Below, in pieces: positions 38,293 through 48,657 of a DNA stretch of 64,000 bases (the stretch's first letter is position 1; each line of letters opens with the position of its first letter). The notes beneath the pieces were generated by a model. It made no database searches. It had not been told where the DNA came from and saw nothing but the letters and a program-made list of their open reading frames with translations. The position numbers and the translations under genes are program-made. Source of the DNA: Diogma glabrata (Eukaryota > Arthropoda > Insecta > Diptera > Cylindrotomidae); assembly GCA_963693315.1 (NCBI GenBank), contig OY856187.1, forward strand, positions 382,095,460 to 382,159,459. The letters are read 5' to 3'.

Positions 38293-38753
38293 TTATGGAT
38301 GGATTATGTGAAACTTTGTGTACAGGACAAACTGAAAACGACTAGGAAAACTCTGTCGAAGCAAACCCGGTGTATGTGGGACAGTGGTTCGAATTACAAT
38401 TACGGAGCTTGAATTAATTGATTTTAAAAAAAATGGCATTGAATTGATACTGACTATAGGGTGTAATAAATGCCTTTTGTGACCTTCGTGCGCTGGAACT
38501 GGGTATGGTTGACAAATCTTAAAACCACTAGCATTTCTAGACACAATATATAATTTTTAACTTTCGCACAAACACCATCAATCGTTGTTACTAGTGTCTT
38601 TACACCAATCGGATCTCCTCCATCACCAACATAGCCGACAATTTTTCGAATCCTCCACTTATCCGATCCTTGTTTAACCTCTATTACTTTACGCTCTCTA
38701 ATTGTTGCTTTGCGCCATTTCGTAGGAAGCATAAAAAATTTTGTATGTAACAC
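38293..38753 (-). CDS. Two overlapping reading frames, unrecognised, possible remnant
   Basis: Frames at 38454-38753 (99 codons) and 38293-38544 (83 codons) overlap in different phases. The first contains a basic stretch (KWRKATIRERKVIEVKQ) and a glycine-rich GYVGDGGDPIG. I recognise no domain. The composition is less AT-rich than the flanks, so this may be a decayed coding fragment broken by a frame shift. A chance open frame cannot be excluded. Confidence 0.2.
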
Positions 38754-40614
38754 AGGCGTAAGACTAACGCCTCGGGAAACAAATTATCACTCTGGTTGAA
38801 ATTTATAACCTTGCACCCTTGGTACACAGATAACTATTATTAACAAATGTGAAATTTAAAAAAAGACTGACACTGAAAAAGTTTTAAGTACAAACTTAAC
38901 AAAAATTTGATGGAAGAAACTCGAAATTATTTAAAAACAAATTATTAAAGTTAAATAACCGATTAGAACTAAATTTTTTGCTCTGCTCAACACATCGTAC
39001 TTAAAAAACCAATACGTGGTTTTTCTCTTAATGGCTACTAATGTAAATTTGTCTTCAATAAGTTTGTTGATTAATAATTGAAAACCCCTAAATTAGTGGC
39101 TTGCTTAAACGGGAAGCAGTGGTTCCCTAGCATCAAAGACAATTCTGATACTGGGATGCCTCTAAACTATAAAAACGTTAGAGATAGTACGATGTTTTAA
39201 AAAAATAACGATCTCTAATACAAGTGGTAACAGCCTCCCAAAGATGTTAGCTTTATCTCTTTATGTTGTAAGCCTGATTATAATCAATGAAAAGCTTCTA
39301 AATGGGTCGACATTTCTTCTAAATAATCCCAATCGAAAAAGAGTATCGATTGTAGTGTGACTCATCTTCCTGAAACAATGAAAAGAAGAAAATGGTTAAA
39401 TATTTATCTGTTGAGGTAACACCCATCAATTTAAAAATACAAACAGCATTTCGTTGAGGTTGATACAATTTTTTCTTGATTTTAATAAAATTCATCAAAA
39501 ATAAATTTATGTTTTTGGAAGCCAAGCAAAAATAAAATAAAATATAAAAAAAAACGCAACAAGTCTTAAGATTTAAGAACAATATTTCACTTAATACATT
39601 ATTCATTAGATCCATGATTTAATTTTGTTTTCTTAAAAACATTTGAACAAACTTAATCTCTACAAATTCTATGTTTTCTCTGTTTTGGTAGATATATCGA
39701 GATAAAATGTATAAAATAGAAAAAACAATCCAGAGGCTTTTCCTTTTGAAATAAATTAAATGATACGAAAAACATATACGTTTATATTCGAGTACTTGTA
39801 CGAGAATGTATTTGAAATATTAGTGGAAAACGAATTTGCCTTGAAAGGAAAGGAAACAAAAGTTTTTGAATGGATAAAAAAGTAAGACGATAAAAAAGTC
39901 TTGGTAGGCGTAGGTTATTCTGGGTCAGTTGAACTTATGAACTGATGACCTTTATATAATTCAACAACAATTTAATTCCTTATCATCCCACTAAAGGATT
40001 GAACTTTTAATTTTATGATGGCACCGAATTTAATTTTAATTCTAAATCCTTTGAAAAATTACTTGTTAACCACGGCAAATCTCAGATTATGGAGAACCGA
40101 ATCCCCAAATAAAATTACCTATTCGGAATATGCTCAATCTAATATTTATCCCAAAAGTAATCAGGAACAATTCTTCTCTTAGCAAATGCATTTTATACGT
40201 TACTTCTATTAGCAAAAAAATAATTATATCGATTATGCCGAAATAAATATGAAGAAACTCAATGTTATAAATTGTTTTGTCATTCGTTGTTGTCGGTATT
40301 GGTTTTGTGCAAGAATAAATTAAAAAATTGTAGTAGATTTTTTTTGACAATATGTAGGGGCTAGATGTAAAGAAATTTAATCAAAAAACAAATGTTAACT
40401 ATTTCATTCAGGCTGTTGACTTCTCTTACTTTTCTTGTGTTACCGTCTTAATCACGAAGAATAATAATAAAAAAAAATTAACTCTTTTATCTTGTTATGT
40501 CAGTTGTGACGATTTTTTATGTTGATAACATTAGAATGAATGTTCAGGCAATTAAATAACAGAAATTTTAATGATATTGAAAAAAAATAGGCTGACTTCA
40601 CCACAGCTCTGGAA
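38754..40614. other. No gene recognised
   Basis: AT-rich. GGGAAGCAGTGGTTCCC near 39112 resembles the hairpin near 15330. No gene, transposon end or RNA. Confidence 0.4.
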
Positions 40615-40965
40615 ACATAGTGTTCAGGATATACAGTGAGCTAATATCCATCAAATACTTTAATTAAAAGCTAACCAATGTTATAGACTTCGTAGTTCTA
40701 ATTATAAAAATATTAAAGACAGCAGTAGTATCCCAACAAACATAAATTCTGTTGTACAAGAAAAAGTAAAAAGAAATTTTACCGGAAGTGACAAACCGGA
40801 AGTTGGGATGCAGAACTGTTGTGAACCGTACTAAATGTTTATGTACCAAGATTCATCCAATTCGATTATCAGGTACAGATGTTATTGAGCTTCCATAATA
40901 ACAGGTGCTCGGAGGACCCCCACCACTTTGTTTACTATCGCTAAAAAAACTAATGAGTTCCTTGC
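40615..40965 (+). repeat. Host tandem repeat, first part
   Basis: Contains TTTTACCGGAAGTGACAAAC and GAAGTTGGGATGCAGAAC (also near 60775-60815) and AGGTGCTCGGAGGACCCCCA (related to AGGTGTTCGGGAGGACTCCC near 48530 and to GACCCCCCGCCACTTTG near 60616). The array is now split into three parts by the outer hAT and the BEL element. Confidence 0.65.
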
Positions 40966-41216
40966 CATACATACATTGGCGTAACTAGGAAATTGTTCTA
41001 GGGTGGATCTGGCCCCGCAAAAACAAAACAACAACAAATATGTCCTTAATTCATTTACATTTTTTCAATTCATATTTCATAACAAAAATTAATTAATTAA
41101 TATTTCTCATATATTTAATTTAATTTTAATTTTCGATCACTTTTTTTTATAAATTCTTCCAGCACTTGATGCTTGTCAATTTTTTTTCACTAAATCGTTT
41201 TCAATGTGAAGTAGTG

Positions 41217-41915
41217 CTATATTTGAAAATCTTTGCTGGGACATTGTGTTTCGTAGCCAGTTTTTACTCGCCGCATTGCTGAGAAGCTCCTCTCGCATTC
41301 GGCTGAGCTTACTGGAAGACTAATAGCTATTTGTAGCAGCTTAAATGTATTCGGAAAGAATTCATTTTTAACCTCTTTCTTTAAAGTCTCTATGTTACTC
41401 ATTTGATTGTTTGATTTAATACAATTACTTAAAACTAATTTCTCAGATTGTAATGAATTAATATCAATCGCACCTACTTTTTGAAAATGATTTATAAAAG
41501 GTTCCGCTTTGCTAAAATCCAAATTTAAAAAACTATCTATGGCTTCAGCTAGCGGAAGATTTTCAAATCTATTTTTAAAATTGGAAATCACGCTGTCCAT
41601 AAGTGGTAAATATATATTTATTTTCCAATAATCTGTTTTTTTAGTATTTGTTGTTGAATTTATTTCACTATTCTTGCCAAGAGTTGATTCAACATAGAAT
41701 GAATCTAATTTGCTTGGTTCTCGTCGTCTTTTAGAATTACGAATAGGTTCGAAATCTAAATTCTGGTTTTCTGAAAATTGATTTATATCATTCCACAGTT
41801 TGTCAAACTTGTTTCTATCTGTCTCAAAAGTTGTTGATAAAGTGTAATTTGTACCATTGATACAGTGTAATTCGCTTATAACGACATCGAAAATGTCATT
41901 AAAATCAGTCGTTAC
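41217..41915 (-). pseudogene. hAT transposase C-terminal fragment
   Basis: The frame is open from about 41915 to the stop at 41217, about 230 codons, which is much shorter than a full hAT transposase (usually 600 or more residues). Its end holds the hAT dimerisation signature ISLPVSSAECERSFSAMRRVK. Upstream it keeps a basic stretch (NSKRRREPSKLD) and helical sequence. It stops a little early, after PSKDFQI, within the dimerisation domain. The N-terminal DNA-binding domain and the first two catalytic acidic residues are missing, so it is non-functional. Its orientation fits the outer element, of which it is probably the own transposase. Confidence 0.88.
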
Positions 41916-42087
41916 AAGTTACAACCAAATGTCATAATTAATATACGAAGTGTTTAAATTTCAAGCGAATTATTAAACTCAGAACCGCAGAATACAGATA
42001 AAGACATAACTATAAAATAAAAATGTAATGTAGGCACATATATATATGTATGTTTCTTAAGGATCCAGAACTACTCTACATAATATA

Positions 42088-42400
42088 GTCCGGTAGAAAT
42101 AGACATGAAAAAAGGGCTAGGCTTACAATAATTCCCATAGAGATGAAAATTGGTACAGAACTTAAGTTTACCATTATAAATAATATGTCAAAAGTTCCCA
42201 TCGATCCCATGTGTGCGTAAAAAGTTATTCAAGGTCAAAGGTCAAAAAAATTTTTTTGCGTTTTTCTCGTCAACGGTAAACATTATCGCCAAAATAGTTT
42301 GAATAAAACTTGTAGATCATTAAATTCTGTACAAAAAAGATTTAAATACTTTTTTTCCTATGAATCACCGTTTAAGAGATATCGCGGTTTCAAAACATAA
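42088..42400 (+). repeat. Left terminal inverted repeat of the PIN/CXC element
   Basis: About 310 bp, matching the reverse complement of 47398-47704 at roughly nine bases in ten by eye. It starts at GTCCGGTAGAAAT next to TA, and similarity fades near 42400. Confidence 0.88.
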
Positions 42401-42720
42401 AAAAGTCGTATTCTATAGAATATGCACATATTTCCGCACCACCCATGCGGTAGTGTGCTTGGCGTTTTTTTTTAACGTGGTTACCTCTGTAAGAATATTT
42501 CACGATCTATTGTGAGCCATTTTTACTAGATAAGATAGATAATCAAACCTTTTAGTCATCACAGGTTAAAGTGGCCATAGTGTGATTTGGTGGTTTAATG
42601 GGCTCACAATAGTCGTCCAACCGAATGATTGCAAAAGAGAGATGACTAAAAAGGGTTTATTAAAAAATAATACTGTTGATAATGATAAAAAAATGAAATT
42701 TTGTCGACTTCATAAAAATT

Positions 42721-43387
42721 TCAGTCTGATTGGTAACCTTGAAACTCAACTTCAACAGTAATGCCTTCTTCGCTGTCTTCTTCTTCTTCTACCTCGATAT
42801 CGGTGGATTGATCTAAGAAAGATATATCAGTTGTATCGTCATACACCTCTGATAAATCTTCATCCGTTGTACTTGACACAACATTTGAGCAAGTTTGGCC
42901 TTGACAGTTGGGACATGCTACTGAGCAAAGCAATCCAACTTTTTTACAGCCACAGCTTGCATGTACAACCTTTTTTGCAATTGCAAAAAATGGTGTTAAG
43001 AAGTTTCTATGGAGCAGGAGGGAGTAAAGTTTGAATTGGCTCTAAAATATTATCAATCAATTTCCATCCCCAATCTTCTGGATCCAATTGATTTCGATGC
43101 CACACTTGAACTTGGTAAAATATATGATATAAATGTTGGTAAGCAGATGCAGATTTTGGAGGAAGACAAGATAGTTCGACTCTTATTTTTACGAGTATTT
43201 TAACAAAGCTCAAATATCTATACTTGTCGATACAATTAATTTTTTTTGGAGCTCCATACATGGCAAAAAGAAAGCGAATCCCATTTATGATGAGGACTTG
43301 GGGAGATAAGCCAATATTTTGGAACACTTCGGCAGATTGATTTAAATCATTACGTTTTTCAAATAATTTGAATGTTGTTATATTTTA
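42721..43387 (-). pseudogene. C-terminal part of PIN-like/CXC gene
   Basis: Read from about 43365 downward. FQNIGLSPQVLIINGIRFLF is followed by KYRYLSFVKILVKI, SLPP-like and WHRNQLDPEDWGWKL blocks and LPPAP. A cysteine-rich tail then reads FCNCKKGC, SCGCKK-GLLCS and ACPNCQGQTCS. The spacing resembles a tesmin/TSO1-type CXC (CRC) zinc-binding domain. An acidic tail (EVEEEEDSEEG) ends at the stop at 42721. There is an in-frame stop just before KLLNTIF (about 43012) and a one-base frame shift inside the cysteine block (about 42975). From memory, insect genomes hold many predicted proteins with this order of blocks. The function is unknown. Confidence 0.75.
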
Positions 43388-43629
43388 CCCCTTTGCAGTG
43401 GCGGATTTCTAAATAGGCTAGATAGGCTGTAGCCTACGGCGGCAAATTTTCGTAGGCGGCAAATTTTGTGTGGAAATTTTAAAAATATACAAATTTTTCA
43501 AAACAAATTTTTTTGCGGCGGCGAGAACCGTGCGCCACTCTAAACAGAGTACCCAGGTTAAATCAATCAAATTCGCAAAATTTCTTATATTCTTTTTTTA
43601 CATTCGCGCATGTAGATCAGTTCTGAATT

Positions 43630-44745
43630 GTTAAGACATGTTAAAAAATTTGGCACACCAACAGAGGTACTTCTAACTTTTGTTCCAAATACTGGACACA
43701 AATCTGAAGAAATGTACACGGCAATAACTAACACCCTGGCATCTTTAAACATTAATTTAAAAAATTGTAGAGTTCAGTTGTACGATAATGCTGCAAACAT
43801 GTGAGACGCTTATACTGGTCTCCAAGCCAGAATTAAAAATGCCAACAAGTTTGCGGAATTTATGCCATGTGCAGCCCATTCTCTTAATTTAGTTGGAACT
43901 GCAGCGGCTAGTTGCTGTAATGAATCCAGCAACTATTTTTCATTTTTGCAAGCAATAAAACTTTAACTTTTTTTCGGCATCAACGATGCGTTGGGAAAAA
44001 CAGCAATATCCTCATAACACCAAAGAGGATCTCGACTACGAGATGGTCATGCACAGATGATGCCTGCAACAGTTTATTAATGTCTTGGAAAGAAATTCAT
44101 GATATTCTAAAATCAATTTCAAACGACAGTTCTGAGGAAACGGTTACAAAGGTAGAAGCAGCAGGGTTATGCAAGAAATTGACAAAATTTGAAATTGCGT
44201 TCATGACTGTTTTTTGCGGTAGTATTTTAAATCCTATCAATGTAGTGTGTAAAAAACTACAACAGGAAAATGCAGATATTGAGTTGGTTATCGATTTATA
44301 CAAATCTTTAATTTCTATTATTTAATCTTCCCGCGAGAAATTTATAACGTATGAAGAAGAGGCCAAGGCACTGGTTGGTACTCAAAACTACACGGCAAGC
44401 GAAAAGCGAACCAAAACAAGAAAACGACATTTTGATGAAACCAACGATGATGAAGACCTGTTTGGTGCTCAGGATAGTTTTAAAATAAACGTATTTTTTA
44501 CAATTGACGATCGATTAATCTCAGAACTAAACGGTCGAAAATGTGCGTACGACAGAGTGTTCGAAATTTTCTACGTTCTTTTTTAAATTTCGCGATCTTT
44601 CTGATCGGGAAATAAAAAATGAAGCATTTAAATTATGTGAAGTTTATACACAAGATGTTTCAGATGATCTAGTTTGTGACGGAGGATATTCTGGGGCACC
44701 CACTTTTGTGCCAAACATTTATTTTTACTTTTCTTCGTCCCAAGG
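43630..44745 (+). pseudogene. Inner hAT transposase, N-terminal and middle part
   Basis: Related to ZMYM1-like hAT transposases. FVPNTGHKSEEMYTAITNTL near 43680 is followed by VQLYDNAANM (near 43765), the second catalytic region with its aspartate. Then come LQARIKNANKFAEF and PCAAHSLNLVG, which hold the hAT C/H block. The middle helical region is at 44080-44325, then KRTKTRKRHFDETND near 44405. Stops interrupt it at about 43802 and 43964, frame shifts occur near 44000 and 44583, and the start is missing. Coding similarity is lost near 44745, where the gypsy-like insertion or its flanking foreign DNA begins. Confidence 0.85.
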
Positions 44746-45430
44746 CTCCGAATTTTAGATTTACTGAAACATTTATTTTGATGCATTATGACATTATATC
44801 CATTCTTAGAATCTTTTCCATGTTTTAATTGTGCAAATATTGCAAATTTACCTAAATTTTAATTAAAGGTTGTAAATATTGCAAAAACACAACATAAAAT
44901 TCTGGATTAATTAAATTTTAATCGAATTACGGTTTTCTTTTGTTTTTCTATTAACTTTTCTCTGTCTAAGATTCAGTCGTCTAAAATTAGATCTATTTTT
45001 TTATGTAAATCCTGGAATTCAACGTTTTTGTCAATGAATGGAATTTTAAATTGTGGGATTTAGTTTTTTTTTTGAGATCGACGCTTAAGAAAAAAAAATG
45101 TAGATCGGGACTCGGATTATAACTTCTGACCAGTATGGTCAGGAGTTTTTTTAAGACTCGCGTCTCATGTGTTTTTTTTCAAGTTTTAATTCCAAAAAAC
45201 AAATGTGAATTGATTTTTATTTGTGAAAAATAGTTCTGAAAAATATATTTATATGAACAAAAATGTTATTGGAAAAAATATATATGTAAAGCTTTCTTAT
45301 TAAATCATTAAAGTTGAATATTTAAGAGCATTTTTTTTTTAGTAAATGATTGTAATTCAATATAAGTGATTAATTCCACCTAGTTGAGAAAATTTTTAAG
45401 TAAATAAAGGTATTTGATAGTTGAATACTA
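44746..45430 (+). other. AT-rich foreign block ahead of the LTR-tRNA junction
   Basis: No hAT similarity is visible here, although the two transposase halves should nearly meet. A hairpin CTGACCAGTATGGTCAG lies near 45127 and an AATAAAGG polyadenylation-like signal near 45403. This block may be the U3-R part of a gypsy-like LTR or a separate insertion. The boundary is not resolved. Confidence 0.4.
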
Positions 45431-45451
45431 ACAAGTGTTGTTATTTATTAG

Positions 45452-45873
45452 AGTAACTGCAGTCGATTGGGAAACAGTTTTCGAATTGATTACCGCAGGA
45501 ATAGGGTGCGCTAGGTTAATTATATTTACTTTAATTTAGTATAATGTTGTTTCGTTCGATAACTAGAGTTATATTTTGTAACACCTAGAGTAAAAGGTTT
45601 CACTAGTTGATAAAAATGTGAAGAGAGAATACTTAAGTGGCGTAGGGATGCTATGTAAGTAGGGATGGCCGTCTGCCTTTCTTTCTCTGATTATTTTTAT
45701 GAACCGCTCCTTACTAAGACTACCCGGTTGCCGGAAAAACCGACGACAAATTATCGACTGAGCGATGTCCAGAGCGGTTTCCGGATCCACAGCCAGGTAG
45801 TCAATTCTTTAACTTTGGCTAGGGTAATCTTTGCTCTTGTCTATGGGCCTAGGTTGCACTGCTAAACGTTATA
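45452..45873 (+). repeat. Probable gypsy-like LTR segment (R-U5 or whole LTR)
   Basis: It ends at CTAAACGTTATAG, directly before a tRNA-Lys primer site (TGGCGCCCAACG, 45875-45886). AGTAAC at 45452 and GTTAT at the end are roughly complementary, as in gypsy-type LTRs. The 5' edge is uncertain and could lie further left. No gag, pol or second LTR follows, so it is an LTR end without its element. Confidence 0.55.
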
Positions 45874-45874
45874 G

Positions 45875-45939
45875 TGGCGCCCAACGTGAGGCTCGAACCC
45901 ACGATCCTGAGATTAAGAGTCTCATGCTCTACCGACTGA
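45875..45939 (-). pseudogene. tRNA-Lys(CTT) 3' portion joined to the LTR
   Basis: Read on the minus strand it is tRNA-Lys from the D loop to the 3' end: CAGTCGGTAGAGCATGAGAC, then anticodon CTT in TCTTAATCTCAGGATC, the T arm GTGGGTTCGAGCC, then CACGTTGGGCG and CCA. About 65 nt are recognisable, and the first 10 or so nucleotides of the tRNA are missing. CCA is present although eukaryotic nuclear tRNA genes do not encode it, so the sequence was copied from a mature tRNA. Retroelement primer sites normally cover only 11-18 nt. Confidence 0.85.
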
Positions 45940-45949
45940 ATCGATTAAA

Positions 45950-46313
45950 GAGATTTTGCACATCAAAGAGTATCTGGCATTATATGATAAAAAACATATA
46001 AATATCAACAATATGTGCAATTGGATTAGGGATCAAAATCTGCTTGATATTTTTCCTAATATTGATATTATTTTAAGAATATACAAATCAATCAATGGCT
46101 GTCAGCAATTGTTCATCGGAACGTTCGTTCTCATGTTTAAAACGAATTAAAGCATATTTACGCTCAACGATGTTCGATAGCAGATTAAGCGACTTAGCAG
46201 TTTTATCAATTGAATCTGATACTGCAAATTCGATTTCATTTGATGATATAATTAAAATTTTTGTAAACAATAAATTCAGAAAAAAAATGTTATATAAGCT
46301 AAAGAAAGAATGA
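45950..46313 (+). pseudogene. Inner hAT transposase, C-terminal dimerisation part
   Basis: IKEYLALYDKKHINI and IFPNIDIILRIYKSI (from 45956) run in one frame. After a frame shift near 46095, the hAT dimerisation signature CSSERSFSCLKRIKAYLRST is followed by RLSDLAVLSIESD and FDDIIKIFVNNKFRKKM, with a stop at 46311. This is the 3' half of the inner element's transposase, separated from the 5' half by about 1.2 kb of foreign DNA including the LTR-tRNA junction. Remaining DNA to 46640 is non-coding and carries the right end. Confidence 0.9.
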
Positions 46314-46648
46314 TTTTTTATTTAGTTGACTATTTATAAAATATGTTATATTATTTAAGTTTTATATTTTGTTCAAATGAAGTTTTTATTGCATTTTATT
46401 TGATTTTAATGAACGTTTTTATTATTTTCGTATTTTAAATTTAATTATTTTTTGCCAGATTTGCACGTTTTTCATTAAAAGCGTAATTTTAAAGTACTTG
46501 TAAATAACGTGACCTTGAAATTTCGAAAAAATACGAGGCGCTTTTTTTCGTCGCTGCGATCGCATTTGATAATTTTTTAAAATATATTGGGCGGCAATAT
46601 AAATTAGCCTATAGGCGGCAAATATGTAAATCCGCCACTGCCCCTTTG

Positions 46649-47189
46649 GGATAGGCAGATAAATTTTTTGATGAATATATTTTTGTTTGTTGTTGAGCCT
46701 TCTATTGCTGTTTCAATTATGTTTAAATGTTTAAATTTTTCTATTGCTGTTTCAATTATGAGTACATCAGCGTCATTATCAGCCTGTTTCACTGAAATGT
46801 TTGCTGTTGTAAATGTTTCACATAATATTTAAATAAAGCGAGACTTGTTATAAGTATTTGCAAGAAACTTTTGTTGGTTTGTTGTAACTGTCATAAATTT
46901 ATCGAAAACGACATCAGAAGAAGAAGATGTTTTTGTATTACGACGACGTTGCTCTGCAGCTTTAATGTTTTTCGTAACCATCAAATACTATAACTACTGT
47001 ATGACCAAAATGTCTATGTACATATTGGACATATTTATTAAAAATAACGTTAAATGTTTCTTCTTGATCCCATACAACGCGATGTAATAGATATCCTCCA
47101 TCGATAATGTAAGTAGCAGTTGTATTATCCATTTCAATTTCCACGGGTTGAAAGCAATCATAAATGGATGACTTTTGTGTTTTACGCAT
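46649..47189 (-). pseudogene. N-terminal part of PIN-like/CXC gene
   Basis: The ATG at 47189 opens MRKTQKSSIYDCFQP, then YIIDGGYLLHRVVW and VVIVFDGYEKH (ending near 46962). In a shifted frame, EQRRRNTKTSSSDVVFDKFM and QQKFLANTYNKS follow, then KQADNDADVLIIETAIE. The acidic residues in DGGYLLH, VFDGY and DADVLI are spaced like those of PIN/FEN-type nucleases. This is my inference from motif order, not a confirmed assignment. Two frame shifts are present, and the gene is cut by the inner hAT at 46648 in the middle of the protein. The other half lies at 42721-43387. Confidence 0.7.
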
Positions 47190-47397
47190 TCCAACAGCAT
47201 CAAAGAGTGATAATGGGTAAGGGGCTAATTCTTACTCAAAAGTTTGAGTTTCTTTTAAGTGTATATTCTTTAATATTTTATATTCTTGATTCGTATAATT
47301 TGTATGTGTAAGTTACACATACTAATATTGCTACTGATACCATAATATTAAAAGTCTAATGATGCATATAGACGACGTAGACGTGTTTTTTAGTATT

Positions 47398-47704
47398 TTC
47401 ATCTTTTGAAACCATGATATCTCTTAAACGGTGATTCATACGAAAAAAAGTATTTAAACCTTTTTTGTAGAGAATTTAATGATCTACAAGTTTTATTTCA
47501 ATTATTTTGGCAATAATATTTACCGTTGACGAGAAAAACGCAAAAAACAGATTTTTTTGACCTCTGACCTTGAATAACTTTTTACGCACACATGGGATCG
47601 ATGGGGACTTTTGACATATTATTTATAATGGGGAACTTAAGTTCTCTACCAATTTTCAGCTCTATGGGAATTATTGCAATTTGGAATGTCTATTTCTACC
47701 GGAC
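47398..47704 (-). repeat. Right terminal inverted repeat of the PIN/CXC element
   Basis: Reverse complement of 42088-42400, ending CTATTTCTACCGGAC next to TA. Confidence 0.88.
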
Positions 47705-47954
47705 TAATATGTATATTTGACTTTTCTAAAATGATTGGGTGCAAACATTTTGACTGTTGGTAAGAATTTGAATTAGTCCGTTACTGTTTGAGGAGCAAAT
47801 AGTTAAAATCACTAGTTTCATTTTTAAAAACTTCTTTTATCGTTTACCTTAAAACCTCGTTGGTATATTTGCTACTGTCAGCGTTTTTAAAAATCTTTAT
47901 TAGAAGCGTACTGTCAACGTTTTTAAAAATCTTTATTAGAAGATTTAGGCATTA

Positions 47955-48330
47955 AAAGCCTTGCTGTAAAATTCTTTATTTATCTCACCCTGATCAATTG
48001 GCTGAAGAACGGGTGTGTTGTTTGGCACACATAAATTATAAACTATCTACGTAAAGATGTACTTTACTCAGTGACCTTCAGTGATTTTCTACACCACTTT
48101 TCGAAACGTTAGGAGACTCCATGCTTTTTTATACCTGTTCCACAATTGACGCTTAATATTCTTAAGTGATTCATGTTGGCCCTCGTCAACATTGTTATCC
48201 TCTTCATAGACATTTTCACATTCATTTTTGGCTTTTTAGTTCCACAGCTTTTCTAGAATAATTTAAAACACGTTTCGTCCACATTGCATTGATATACTTT
48301 TAAAAGATACTGATCTACTTTATAAAGCGA
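47955..48330 (-). pseudogene. Possible jerky/pogo-type transposase fragment
   Basis: On the minus strand near 48030-47965 the sequence VPNNTPVLQPIDQGEI resembles the LPPN-TSLIQPLDQGVI motif of DDE transposases of the pogo/Tigger/jerky group. Upstream, QCNVDETCFKLF near 48275 resembles the NCDETGL motif that holds the first catalytic aspartate, and NIKRQLWNRYKKAWSLL may be the end of the domain. Order and spacing are rough, and stops are present. It could be a separate old insertion inside the outer hAT. Confidence 0.4.
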
Positions 48331-48447
48331 TACATTTTAATCTACAAAACTCTTGCATAATGTGCTTTTTGTTCTAGGGGGGGCCAAAAACAGTCTAGGG
48401 GGGCCGGGCCCTCTTGGCCCCTACCTAGTTACGCCTATGCATACATA

Positions 48448-48657
48448 TTTGCATCTTTTTGCGATGTGTCATCAAAACTATTCAACGAACGAATGTTGTA
48501 TGCTTCCAACAAACATTGGCACAGTAAACAGGTGTTCGGGAGGACTCCCACAACTTATCCCAATATTATGCAAAAACTAATCAGTTCTTTGTCATTTAAG
48601 TCTTTATCTTTTTTCAAAGTGTCATTAAAATTGATTAATGAATGAAGTCTGTGTGCT
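48448..48657 (+). repeat. Host tandem repeat, second part
   Basis: Sits between the outer hAT and the BEL element. AGGTGTTCGGGAGGACTCCC and AAAACTAATCAGTTCTTTG match the 40900-40965 segment, and GTGTCATTAAAATTGATTAA resembles its own GTGTCATCAAAACTATTCAA. Confidence 0.65.

Larger units (their letters stand above)
43388..46648 (+). mobile_element. Inner hAT element with 8-bp target duplication
   Basis: The element spans 43396-46640. The left end CAGTGGCGGATTT and the right end AAATCCGCCACTG are perfectly complementary. A second complementary block follows, with GGCGGCAAATTT near 43439 and AGGCGGCAAATAT near 46612. Perfect 8-bp duplications CCCCTTTG lie at 43388-43395 and 46641-46648. Its transposase runs on the plus strand. 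It splits the PIN/CXC gene, so it is younger than that element. Confidence 0.96.
42086..47706 (-). mobile_element. TA-flanked element with about 310-bp terminal inverted repeats carrying a PIN-like/CXC gene
   Basis: The body is 42088-47704, and TA is present on both sides. The left end GTCCGGTAGAAATAGACAT is complementary to the right end. The inverted repeats run to about 42400 and from about 47398, with scattered differences. Shared blocks include CCCATCGATCCCATGTGTGC and GATATCTCTTAAACGGTGAT (the latter on the right side; one base differs on the left). Without the inner hAT the element is about 2.4 kb and carries one minus-strand gene, now in two pieces. It lies inside the outer hAT. No known transposase domain is seen. 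Confidence 0.8.
40966..48447 (-). mobile_element. Outer hAT element with 8-bp target duplication
   Basis: The element spans 40974-48439. Its left end CATTGGCGTAACTAGG matches the complement of its right end, CATAGGCGTAACTAGG. Perfect 8-bp duplications CATACATA lie at 40966-40973 and 48440-48447, as expected for hAT. The only hAT coding part left is the C-terminal piece at 41217-41915 on the minus strand. The rest of the interior has been displaced by a TA-flanked element and a jerky-like fragment. Confidence 0.92.

Noticed and set aside
45875..45939. Functional tRNA-Lys gene
   Set aside because: The 5' acceptor strand is missing and CCA is encoded, so it is a copy of a tRNA 3' part joined to an LTR.
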